Part shown: in pieces, positions 11,001 through 20,855 of the stretch
Numbering within the stretch: the first letter of the stretch is position 1
How the letters are laid out: every line of letters starts with the position of its first letter
Source: Streblospio benedicti
Lineage: Eukaryota > Annelida > Polychaeta > Spionida > Spionidae
NCBI GenBank assembly: GCA_019095985.1
Contig: CM032666.1
Coordinates: 39,000,154 to 39,064,153 of the forward strand
DNA length: 64,000 nt
Direction of reading: 5' to 3'
Translations under genes and position numbers: made by a program
Notes under the pieces: model-generated
Told to the model about the DNA's origin: nothing
Databases searched by the model: none
Seen by the model: only the letters and a program-made list of their open reading frames with translations

Positions 11001-13556
11001 TTTCCACAGGTTTCATCTACGCCAATAATGTGTCTGAGACGTGGGTCGGTGTCGCAATGGCAATGGCCGGACTCACAGGCATTCTGGGAACTGTTGTCTA
11101 CACGTTCATGCGCAAGGTACATGTTTCCCTTTGGGTTTTTATCTATTTGCTATTCTCAAGAAATCATTATCATCTTTATTGTGCTTGTTTACAATCTTTT
11201 GAAAGTTGAATGATGCTAATTCTGTATTTTGCAGCTATCATAATAACAGATGATGTACTTTGATTCTTAGAACAGTATCATTACATTGAAAAATGAAAAG
11301 AAAGTGTTCATAATATTTTGATTTGTTAAAATAAAATGCGGTACAGTTTCGTATATAATTTGAAATTTTAATTATAGACAATATTATTTTCCTGTGCTTT
11401 TTACAAGAGCTGTGTATAGTAAATATCAAAATCCAATGAGCACATTTTCAAATATCCTCTTTCAAGCGGGTGGGGCTGGAGAGAACCGGTCTGATGGCAT
11501 TCAACCTGGAGATTCTGTGCATCATGCTGTGCGTGCTCTCCGTATGGATGCCCGGCTCTCCCTTCGATCCGTTCTTCAAGATCCCAGCCCCTGGATTATA
11601 CAGAAGTGATACGGGATCAAGGAAAGCTTTGAACTGTACTCCACCTCTCAGTGGTGGTCACAACCGGACTAGTTTTGATATATCTGTGCTTGGAAATAAT
11701 GGATCTATAGCAGAGTATTCTTATAACAGGAGAAGACGATCTTTATTTCATGTAGATGGTGCTCAGTACCTTTCTTACCCAAGTGCGCTTATGGATACAC
11801 CATCATTGCAGCAGCATCATGTTTTTAGAAGAAGTGTGTCTGACATTAATGAATCTCAAGTTGACTTTGGTGAACGTATCACTATACCTGGTTGTGAAGA
11901 AGATTTTGGTGTTCAGATCTCCGTCATTTTACTCATTGTTGGTATTGTGACATCTCGCGTGGGTGAGTATATTTTACTTTATTCACCTTATTTCTTTTTC
12001 TAAAAACTGCATCATTTGAAATGATTGTCCGTACTAGATGTTCCTTGACATGCCTTGGCCTTTCCAAAGTAAAACACACCATTTGATGTCGTAAAGTGAC
12101 AACGTAAGCAGACGATAAACCTTACAAAAAAGCACCAAGAACATCCTTATCGTAATCACCGGAGGCCACGATTGAGGTGGTCTTTAATGTAAAATAGAGA
12201 CTATACTGTAAATACAGTTGAACCTGTAAGATGATTAGACCACCCAAGGACTATGCTAAGGGGTCTCAATAATGAGGTGGCCTCTTTTCATGAAGGCTTG
12301 GGACCTTGAAAAGTTGTCTTATTACATGTATAAAAGTGGTCTTGCTAAGTTGCTATAGAGGTTTTATGTTCTACTCGATGATTTACAAACCGTTGCTCTA
12401 CTCCAGGCCTGTGGATGGCTGACCTTGTCATCACTCAGCTCATGCAGGAGAACGTAGCCGAGTCTGAGCGCGGCATCGTCAACGGCGTCCAGAACTCGCT
12501 CAACTGTCTCATGGACCTGCTCAAGTTCACACTGGTCTGTATGAAAATGTTCAATGTCTTCATTCAGACTATTTTCGATAGCTGACAATTCCCATCCTGA
12601 GAGACTTACCCGGTACTTTTTACGTCACAGGTGATCATTGTGCCGTTCATTGAGACGTTTGGTTACCTCATTGTGCTCTCGTTCGTGTTTATCGTTACGG
12701 CGGGCTGTCTGTTTGCGTACCACTCGTGGCGTGTTCGTGGCCACCTGCTCCCACATTTCGACCGGATCTGCCGCGCGCCGTGCGTGCCACACTTCCTTGC
12801 ACCGTTCCACGAACAGGTTGGTTTTAACATCCAGTGTAACATAAAACTGCCGTATTCATTCTTATTAGCGCACATGCCCCTTTAAGCATACCCCCCTGTT
12901 TATACAGATAAAATATTATACAAATCTTGCTCTTTTTTGGCAAAGATTTCACTTCTGGCGCCATATTGTAAGACTATAACCCGCCCGTATTTTTCCATAT
13001 TCGGATTACCACATAACCATCCGTGTGCTTTGTGTTATCATGTTCTGTGGGGTCAAAGGGGTGCGCTTATTAATTTTTGTTTTTTTTTGCTGAAATTTGT
13101 TTTTGTAAGTGCACTGTGCGCTTAAAAGAATGAATACGGTATGTTGATTTCATTTTAAGAACTGCATACGATTGAGATATAATATTCTTATGTTTATGTA
13201 GCTGTTAAAATGCAATCAGTAGGCTTTTATGTGATGTACGCTACAAATGAACTTTTACAGTTCAGTACAACTTTCAATTAAGACCAAGTCTATGAAGAGA
13301 CCACTTCTGGAATAAGATTATTTTGCATGGTCCCAGAGACTATAAATGCCCATAAGCGATTCCTCACATCAACATTAAGATAGGTCATTCCTAATATACT
13401 CACTTATTTTGACCTTTAAAAATACAATTGTGCGTATGCAATGAAATGTATAAGTGATTGAGTTGTTATTTGCAGCACCAAGTTGTGAGCACCATCCATG
13501 AGGTGGGTGATGAGACCCAGAGACCCAAACACCATGACCTTGATGATGTGGTATAG
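2082..13556 (+). CDS. SLC40A1: Ferroportin-like iron exporter, paralogue 1 (13 coding exons)
   Basis: Multi-pass plasma-membrane exporter of ferrous iron. Coding exons are 2082-2151, 3145-3212, 4139-4298, 4957-5074, 5845-5972, 7201-7407, 9501-9706, 10004-10184, 11010-11116, 11467-11962, 12407-12534, 12631-12816 and 13476-13556. All junctions are GT/AG and in phase, giving 711 aa against 571 in human. Family signatures are GDRMWHF (aa 47-53), [12 protein letters not shown] (107-109), the TRAID segment with D191, [10 protein letters not shown] (N222, E229), [15 protein letters not shown], and [13 protein letters not shown] near aa 600. Ligands known from human (D39, H43, Q99, D181, N212, E219) are all present, so the N-lobe metal site looks intact. 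Human C326 and H507 are V417 and K620. The extra length is a hydrophilic insert of about 69 aa between the sixth and seventh helices and a long loop in exon 10 carrying three N-glycosylation sequons and a four-Arg run. The initiator ATG heads an acidic peptide; it could move if an upstream exon exists. Confidence 0.9.
3769..4138 (+). repeat. Tandem array (about 57-bp unit) ending at a splice acceptor
   Basis: Five to six diverged units recur, each with 'ctgtatctgtca' followed by a 'cctgaaa' segment and a 'gagataac' segment. The last two units, starting near 3992 and 4049, are nearly identical at a 57-bp period. The array runs straight into the 'cacccctcag' acceptor of ferroportin exon 3, which occupies the place of 'catcctgaaag' in the other units. 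Copies lose similarity toward the 5' side. Confidence 0.75.
4691..4899. mobile_element. MITE-like element, 'agaacctc' family
   Basis: Intronic element with inverted ends: 'acagtagaaccac' at the left and 'ggaggttctattgt' at the right. The interior carries the family phrases 'aggtggtctc' and 'tattatagaggtggtctc'. About 210 bp, with no coding capacity. It lies in ferroportin 1 intron 3, and its right end is 57 bp before exon 4. Confidence 0.65.
5086..5370. repeat. Two copies of a 'tacagtg-aac...gtggacac' repeat
   Basis: A segment beginning 'acagtggaacttgtctta' recurs as 'acagtgaaacatgtcttg' near 5282. Both are followed by 'gtggacac', 'ttcgggagaagtgaaaagt' and a final 'agagagattc'. A related copy lies near 46820 in the SLC6 gene. 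It looks like a short non-coding interspersed element in ferroportin 1 intron 4, starting a few bases after exon 4. Confidence 0.6.
7455..7560. mobile_element. Nested MITE fragments with a poly-G stretch
   Basis: A stretch 'cattatcttgatatggctt', shared with the element near 18511, is interrupted by 'ggcagatccaggtttttgga', which is the left end of the element at 22590-22769. A run of G residues follows. Reading across it gives peptides of the type [10 protein letters not shown], which are repeat-derived rather than real protein. Confidence 0.55.
7854..7957. repeat. Left inverted repeat of the Penelope-like element
   Basis: Begins 'attcaggtttatatttgtga' and ends 'gtgacaaaataggtgga'. It pairs with 9223-9326 with five mismatches and no gaps. 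The open frame begins inside its last five bases. Confidence 0.9.
7953..9218 (+). CDS. Penelope-like reverse transcriptase with GIY-YIG endonuclease (N-terminally truncated)
   Basis: 421 codons, open throughout, starting GTG right after an in-frame TAG, so no true initiator is visible. RT motifs: [11 protein letters not shown] (26-36), [10 protein letters not shown] (84-93), FRYVDD (119-124) with the catalytic aspartates, and FLDTYI plus [13 protein letters not shown], which are characteristic of this class. A linker leads to a GIY-YIG nuclease: VVY (317-319), CPSC (323-326), YIGETGR (330-336) with the catalytic Arg, and the late Glu/Asn region ending NLNQG. In Penelope-like elements the RT primes at a nick made by this nuclease. 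The fingers region before the first motif is absent. The intact frame suggests a recent insertion or selection on a parent element. Confidence 0.92.
   Translation: MDQNSEDFVNKIRDLEVPPPRVLVSYDVSALFTSIPIEEAITVIRKRLQEDDTLKDRCELGVEQIITILSFCLETTYFFTQIQGAPMGSPVSPAVADLMMEEFEQNVLQNPPVTPSVWFRYVDDTFTILPQNRIEEFTTYLNSQNRSIQFTIEEEVDCKLAFLDTYIERKEECSLKVTMYRKPTHTDQFLNWESSHHLEHKRSVVRTLLQRAEHLVTEEEDRQQEVTHVKQVLSINGYKPWAFKILPKRQKEKPVEPVYNQPKKFSVKLPHVRGASETIQRIFRNHGVPPFHKPFNTLQNLLVRSKDKNDPKKLCGVVYGIMCPSCHDSYIGETGRNLETKLKEHLDHHSTQSAIQIHTNSSGHKSKVIGREDNLHRCKIVETIKIFQNKPKLNLNQGRSIPPTFLHLLSDRNATCRNRRQ
9223..9326. repeat. Right inverted repeat of the Penelope-like element
   Basis: Begins four bases after the stop codon and is the reverse complement of 7854-7957 with five substitutions. 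Equal lengths and absence of gaps argue that both arms come from the same element sequence. Confidence 0.9.
12213..12374. mobile_element. MITE-like element, 'agaacctc' family
   Basis: Starts 'acagttgaacctgtaagatg' and ends 'agaggttttatgttctact', giving inverted ends. The interior has 'gaccaccc' and 'gaggtggcctc' phrases typical of this family. It ends 32 bp before the acceptor of ferroportin 1 exon 11. Confidence 0.6.
12850..13139. mobile_element. Foldback element with 'ccgtattcattctt' ends
   Basis: Left end 'ccgtattcattcttattag' plus 'cgcaca' mirrors right end 'tgtgcgcttaaaagaatga' plus 'atacgg'. About 290 bp, non-coding, in ferroportin 1 intron 12. Looks like a non-autonomous DNA transposon; no clear target duplication. 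Confidence 0.65.
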
Positions 13557-16500
13557 CAGCAGTGCATGTAGTGTGAGCATTGTAGATTTCAATACTGGAG
13601 ATAGATGTGCCAGAGAAAGGAGTTTAGAAATTAATTTGCAAGCTTTGGGAAGTACTTATACTGAAGAAAGAAATAAACAAAATTATATCAAAGCATGTCA
13701 CTATGAAGATTCATCAGTATCAGTATATCAAAGCAAAGCACATTTCATCATGGCTGCCAGAGTAAAATTTGATCCAGATGATGATGCGATCCTAATGTAA
13801 TGTAATCGCAATGATATGCAGTGCACAAAGTTTGACTATATTTTCAATATTGAAGAAAACAAGTTATTGCATTATGTCCAAGAAGATTTCATCATGGCTG
13901 CCAGATAGTCAACGCTATCACTGCGGCATCATTGTACCCCAAGCATTAGAATCTTGACAAAGTGGTTTAGAGGGATGCACAAAGTTTGATGTACAATGGA
14001 TTTCAATGATCAAAGAATGAGCAAAGAACATGGGGCTAAATGTGACACAGCGACTCACCAGCTTTTTAGTCCTTTTAACCTGCAAAAGTGAGGTTGTTCA
14101 AAATTTATTTACCCCTGTACGTGTACATGTATGGGCGCAATATGCCAATGTCTTTTAAAAGGACATAGGGAAACAGCAAATATTTTCAGACGTCATGTCT
14201 AATATATGTACATGTAATGAATAATTATTTTCGAATACATTTTATCATGGGTGGGGGATGATGTCCAGTCATTGACATCATTTTCCATTCTTATTAGATG
14301 AAGCTCGAGATTAAACTGAATTTCTTGTGATAAACAAGCTGATTCCAACAGGGTACTGTTGCTATTTAATGTACTCTTCATTTTAGAAGATTTTTTTATG
14401 GCCATCGATCAATTTCTCAGGCTTTTAAGCTGATATTATATGATAGATATTGTTGCAGATTGAAAGCTGATCATGAGCTGGTTATTTTTGTTTTAGTGGA
14501 TTGTTATTGTATGTGTTATTAATGGATATTACGCACAAATTGTGATGACTTCACTAAGGGTAAAAAAGTGCACGTGATTTTACATGTGAGGAACTTTTAA
14601 CCAGTATTTTTGTTGAATCCAGTTGCTAATCAAGTTATTGCTTCGCATGGTTAATTGTGTTGTCTTTTATTGTATTATCAAGAGCTATTTACACAAGAGA
14701 CCTGAGTATATGAAAAATCACAATCAGTGTGTTTTTTTTGTAGTACCCAAAACTTCATGTGAGGTTGCAGTATTATGGTCCGGTATTTAGAAAGGACTAA
14801 TGAATTGTTCTAATATTGCCTCCTACATTATTAATTATCAATTTCATTAGATTTGAATTATGCAATAAAATCAGCTGATGAAATGTATGTTAATTTTGTA
14901 ATGTATTTATTATGTATATTTTTTACATGGATGGATTATAGATATGTTTGGCCATATAAAATATGATCTACGTAGAATTCCATATTCAGCTACAGTGGCT
15001 ACTCTTCAACAATTTATATTCCACTTTAGAATGTAGAATACAACGAACATAATTCTACCTATTCAACTGATCTTGATGTTAGCAATATAATGATTGATGA
15101 GTATTTAGTGTAATTTAAAGATCTGTATTAATTTAATAGTATTATTTGGAAGTGCAATATTTTTTGTATTTTTTTATTTTTCAAAGTTACTTGCTAATAT
15201 TCAGCATAATATTATTTTCACCCATATATGCTGACATGTGGATCAATAGTTTTGTTTGATCTTTATCATTAAATATAAATCACAAGGTAGATGTTGAATT
15301 TTACCTTGATGGATCACCTCGTATATACATTTTACAAGACAAGATTTGCAGCATATGTGTACTATTTTCCTACAATTCAGTGTCTTCTCATATATAATCT
15401 GGAGAAAAAAAAACTACACATGTACTAGACATCTTACTCTAGTTATTGGCAGTTTTTGAAGTCCTAACGATTCTCATGTATTTATAATGTCTCCCAATCG
15501 CAAACATCACTTACCAGTTTGTCTAGAATATAGTTACTTTTACTAAAGTTCACCCGCCAATATGTATATTAAAGCTTTATTTTTCTTTCACTCAACAAAT
15601 GGTCAATAAATCTTTTGATTGTTACCTACCGCTATGTTTGGTTGTAATGTCAAACTTGCATGTCTGTGGTTCCTTGTTAGAGATCCATGTTTGACTCACG
15701 TAGAATGTTGCCAATAACTTAGTAAGATGTCTAGATCTTTTGAAGTATAGCCTATTTGTTTGCATGTACATTGTACATGTGTATTTTGTAAGTTTGTAGT
15801 ATTGTAAAGGTTAAGGTTTATGTAGAATGAATATTCAATTATGATTCGACAAAAGGCAAAGCTCAATAATCATAAAATGATTATCATCACAAACCCTCAT
15901 TGAATGAAGTAGTTATTTTACCTCCTCTAGAATTGGTCTTAGGTCAATAGTGAATACAAATTTTCATATTGATTTGTTATTGAATGAATAAATTCTAGGT
16001 TGCCGACCCTATCATTATGAAATATGAAGATTGTCATTTTTTCATTGAATATTATCCAAATTTAAAAACTGGTGAGCTTTTAATACCTAGTCTGTCTATG
16101 TATATCTTTGTGAAACTTTGTCTTATTTTTTTGTGTTTCTTCTGTAATAAAGTGTTATTACTTTTTAAAACTTTTTTTGTGTTTGCTTTACACTATAAAT
16201 GGAGTTTTTTTTTAAAATAGTCACTCTTTATGACAAAATAATATGGCATCCAATATAGTAGATGCGGGATGGTAATTCCAACACGTGTGTTTGGACGTTG
16301 TCGGCATCAGCTTAAATGCATTGCGACAATATAACAAAAGGGACAATTTCTATTTTTTTCAACGTGCTCTCTTTTAAATAATCTAAGGTTGGAGTTTTGA
16401 TTACAAGTATTTTGAATTATGATTACTTGGTTCACATTATGTGACATAATCTATGATAAAGATCAAATACATCAGAAAATATGTGGGATTCACAAATTCC

Positions 16501-18249
16501 ATGAGCGTGTAAAATTGGATAGCAATGGGTCATTGTATTGAGTAATATAACTGGTTTTAATTCTTGCAGTAGGGGAACGATCATAAATAATGATACCGGG
16601 GGGCGGGTAATGTAGAATTATGTGAGATAGCAATATAACCAATTGGCTACATATATGATCATATATGGTTTGCAAAGTATTGCAGACCATTTAGTGAATT
16701 TGTAAGCTGTAAAAGCCACATTTTATCACTCATTTTTTCATTAGATAAATCTAGGCAGCATATTAGTCCTTAGTATAGGGTATAAAATCGAAACTGATGA
16801 CAATCTGAAGATCTTAAAATTTAAAAGTAAATTGTGGTAGTAAGAGTTACATTGAGTTTGCATGTTATTACTTACTAATGTGATTGGTGACAGGGACACT
16901 ATTAAATTGTTAAGTAAAGTCTTGGAATAAAAATAATTTTACTTTAGTCCAAGGTAAAGTGCTGAACAGAAGAATGGGAAATTTTGTCGACTTTCTCACA
17001 CTGTTCCCTTATATTAGTCTGGATTCAGCTGATCATAATGCATCCTAGTGAATGAGAATCTGATATGAAATGACAATAGTTAATTGGCTGTTATCAGACT
17101 GTGTGCAATTATATGGGTGAGTACGTGATCCTCACAAATTGAATGTAGATATGAGCATGCATATAGTTTTGTTTTAATGTTATGCATGACACGCTTATGT
17201 TTTACATGTCCACTGTTTTGCCTAATCCTGCTGCATGAAATGATTATGATTTCACTGATTTTGTTGAGTTGATTAAAGTCTAAGGAGTAAAGGCTCATTT
17301 TGATAAGAATAAAAAAGACAATAATTGGGGGAAAATACTGTACATATGTGATGCTAGGGATCAAGCCATCACACATGTCGCATAAAAGTCAACTTCGTAT
17401 CTAATCCATCTTTCTGCTCATGCATTCCAATTCAATATGAAAGCAAATTGTATGTATTACTGACATAATCCATATTTATAAATCAAAAGGTTTGATGTGT
17501 TGAAGAAATAATTCATCGTATCAGGTTCTGCTATTTGTGTTTACTGTTAAATGTTACTGACATTGAGAAATCAATCATTTGGTGCCAGTTGTAATATATT
17601 TTAAAATAAGGGCAACTTAACACAGTTTGGTGTATTTTACATTTCTGATGTAATTCAAAGAAGTCCTTGGTGATTATTTTTTCAATTTGAGGGAGTTTTA
17701 ATGTAATCTTGATGTTTTTGATATGATGATGTTTTTTCTGTGTGAGTTTACTTTGTAATGAAGAAATTACGCCAATAATATATGATATATATATAGATGG
17801 ATATATATTTTCAGATTTCAACCCCCTAGTTAGTTTGTTATGATGTGAATTATTTTAATCAAATGATTTGAAAATCGTTTAAGCAGTAATAGCTATTTGA
17901 AACCTTTACAACCACTTTAACATCTTTTCTTTATGTAAATAATGTTTCAATACCAATCATTTGCAAACTGCAGCAAATTGAAAACAATTGACACTCACAA
18001 TGTTGAAAATAAAATTGAAAATGCTCTTTCTTGAGGCCTGTAAGTGTTCCAGTAATCACAAGATGAAAAAACACTTTTCAAGTTGTAGAAAACATATCTG
18101 GTATCAGAAGAAGATTTGTCTCATTTAATCAATTATTTCGCGATTGATTGTGTAAGTCATGGCATTTAGTCTAGTTTTCCGTCCAGCTCATATGACTGAT
18201 TAAACTGTGCATGTCAAGAACGCTTAAAATCAATCTGCAATTTTGAATT

Positions 18250-18433
18250 ACAGCAGAACCTCTTATGAAGACCAGCTAAGTACAGAGACCACCTCTATGA
18301 TAAGATCATTTTTCACAGTCCCAATCTACATAAACAGATCAACATGAAGCTCCAAATGATAAAGAGACCAGCTGGGTATCAAGACCACTTGTGGTCAGTC
18401 TCTTTGATGGTTTTTATAGAGAGGTTCTACTAT
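18250..18433. mobile_element. MITE-like element, 'agaacctc' family
   Basis: Left end 'cagcagaacctcttatgaag' and right end 'tatagagaggttctactatg' form inverted termini. The interior repeats 'gaccacctc' and 'agagaccagctgggtatc'. About 180 bp in the spacer between the two ferroportin genes. Confidence 0.7.
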
Positions 18434-18510
18434 GTATTAGACACGTCAAAAACATTAAAAATCAATCCCCAATAGTGTGTCAGCCTGCACTCTGGTGTTC
18501 AATGACTAAC

Positions 18511-18705
18511 TTACAGTAAAACCTTGTTATCTTGATATGGCTTCGATCGAATTTGCTGTTATCTCAGGATTAGTTTCATTTTCCTTTGACCACATATTAT
18601 CTGAATATATGTCAGTTGGTTATGTCAAATATTGACTGTCTTGAACATTTACCACGGCAACTGTTATTCCTATGGATTCAAGATAACAAGTTTCTTCTGT
18701 ATTTC
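18511..18705. mobile_element. Foldback element with 'aaccttgttatcttga' ends
   Basis: Left end 'cagtaaaaccttgttatctt' mirrors right end 'tcaagataacaagtttcttc'. Related fragments lie near 7460 and 25470-25625. Non-coding, about 190 bp. Confidence 0.6.
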
Positions 18706-20855
18706 TATTAATAATTTAAGACTGCAGTCTATCAACTGATTATGCTGATAAATCTATAAGGTTTTCTTTGTATGATTTTGTTCTCTTTCTTTCCACAGAT
18801 ATTTTGCCTTATTTTTGTTTTAGTTTCCTAGGCCATAACATACCATTAATAGTTTTTAGACATCCAAAATTGTGTGGAAATTTGAATACGATTATTGATA
18901 AGTACATGTAGCGTTATAACTATATCGCTTACACCATCTATACAATATAATACAATAAGTGTGCTGCTGTATTAAAAATACCAAATGTTAATTGCATTTA
19001 AGAAGTGGGAGTTATCATAAAAGATCTAATGTCATTAGTCGGAGCACGTAAAAGGCCTTGAATGATTGGTGTCCTTCAAAAAACACAAGTATATCAAGGT
19101 CTGTCACTTACAAGCAAAAGCCAAAGTCCTAAACACAGGAAACCATTGGCTACGGCTAAGAATTAATTTGATTTACACAAATTTAATGGTTTTCTATTTA
19201 CAAATGTTTATTTTGAACATTTCTGATGCATTATCAACAACTTCTGAAGCAAAAACAACCAAACGTAATCTAATATAAGTCACTATCCAACAACAAACAA
19301 AATTAAGGTTAGTTAGGGAGTGGACTTCTTGTGTATCAAGCGCAATTTTGCAAGAAAACATTTTCGTCCGGGGCTTCATCCTATGTATATTGCATTTTTG
19401 GACAGAAACTAAACACTTCTGAACTAAATTGACTTTTATTTGTTAATTAATTGAATAATTGCATAATCTGTCTGAGAATTTTACAAGGAAGGCACATTTT
19501 GAGGGCAACATTGCAATTACGTTTTAGCTTGTCTCTGTCTAGGAATAATCATATGGCCTCATGGCTTGTCATGTATCAAGAGCAGGGATTTCTTTAATTT
19601 TGATCACTAATTAACAAATTCTGAAATGTATCAATTCTATTTAGGCTTTAGTAACTTAATGTACCAGTTCCATATTAAGAAATGTGATAAAAGGTGGATA
19701 AAAGGTGGGCAGGAATAAGTGTATGAACACACATGAAAATCACAGACGCCAGGTAACTTCAACAAAACAAGCCTCTGAAAATAGCGAATGCATTGTTCAG
19801 CAATAAGATAACCAAAGGGTGATGTCAAGAGCACGCTCATCACATCCAGAGTCAACATTAGAAAGTTTGGAAAATTACTATGCTGCCGCTTATTTTAGAA
19901 ACTTCAGTGTACAGAGTTGTGGTTAGCCTTAAAAAAATGGTGACCGACATTTCATACATAATCCCCTTCAATTAAGTGATTGAAGAGTCAAGTCAGAGTA
20001 AGCGCTGCAACTATTGTTTGTTGAAAAACATGTATACTACTGATGTGTTTTTCGATAAGCTTTCTGACATATAATTATTTTATTCAATATAATTTGTAGT
20101 ATTACAACTATTATGCAGCATTTTTTATATTTATAGTTTTTGAGTCATTGAAATTGATTTTTATAACACATCGTTTTAGCATCACTTGATATCTTATTTT
20201 AAATGAAGGATATTTTCAAAATCACAAAAGAAGAGAAAACACGGAAATTTATGTAAAAATAAATACAAACGACTGTGGATTTCAAAAGAAGAGAGGATAA
20301 AAAGGGGAATTTAGTTTAATATATTTTACGCACACTATAATGTTTTATAATCTCTACTATTTAATATGCACATAGTAAAACTAGCAATGTTTTTTACATG
20401 CCTTTTTCAATGTCAAGTGTTTTTTTAAAAGTCAGTTGGAAGTTTAATAATGAAAGAATTGAATAAATATGCGTTGATGTGAATCAAGATAACAATGAGG
20501 AAATCTCATTAAACTTCAAAATGTTATTTCAAGCGGACTAAAAGTTTCTACAATAGAATTCAATTCCTTAGCAAGAGTGGATATCTATATGACGTTTAAT
20601 TACAGAAAGAAATATGATAATCCAGAAACTTATGTGCAACTTTACACTATTATGAAGTTATGAAATCAAATGCACATCTTTTATGAGGAATGTTTTTGCT
20701 ATCGTGCATTTCCATACAACTTGAACAAAACGTTATTTCAACATGGGAGTTAGCATTGTTCATTTCCAACTCTGTATAATGTTGCAGTGATATTTGAGAC
20801 GTTTCTTTCTTTTTCAGCTAGTTTTATATTGTTATTATTGTGATAAATAAAAGAG

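Larger units (their letters stand above)
13557..20855. other. Ferroportin 1 3' UTR and intergenic spacer
   Basis: No coding exon recognised. The 3' untranslated region of ferroportin 1 begins here. Candidate AATAAA hexamers occur at 14864 and near 15605, 15987 and 16146, and I cannot say which is used. The rest is AT-rich spacer with two foldback repeats near 18250-18700. The promoter of ferroportin 2 should lie at the distal end. Confidence 0.5.

Noticed and set aside
13476-13800. 100-codon frame at 13498 as the end of ferroportin 1
   Set aside because: The frame that continues exon 12 in phase 0 stops at 13556; the longer frame is out of phase with it.
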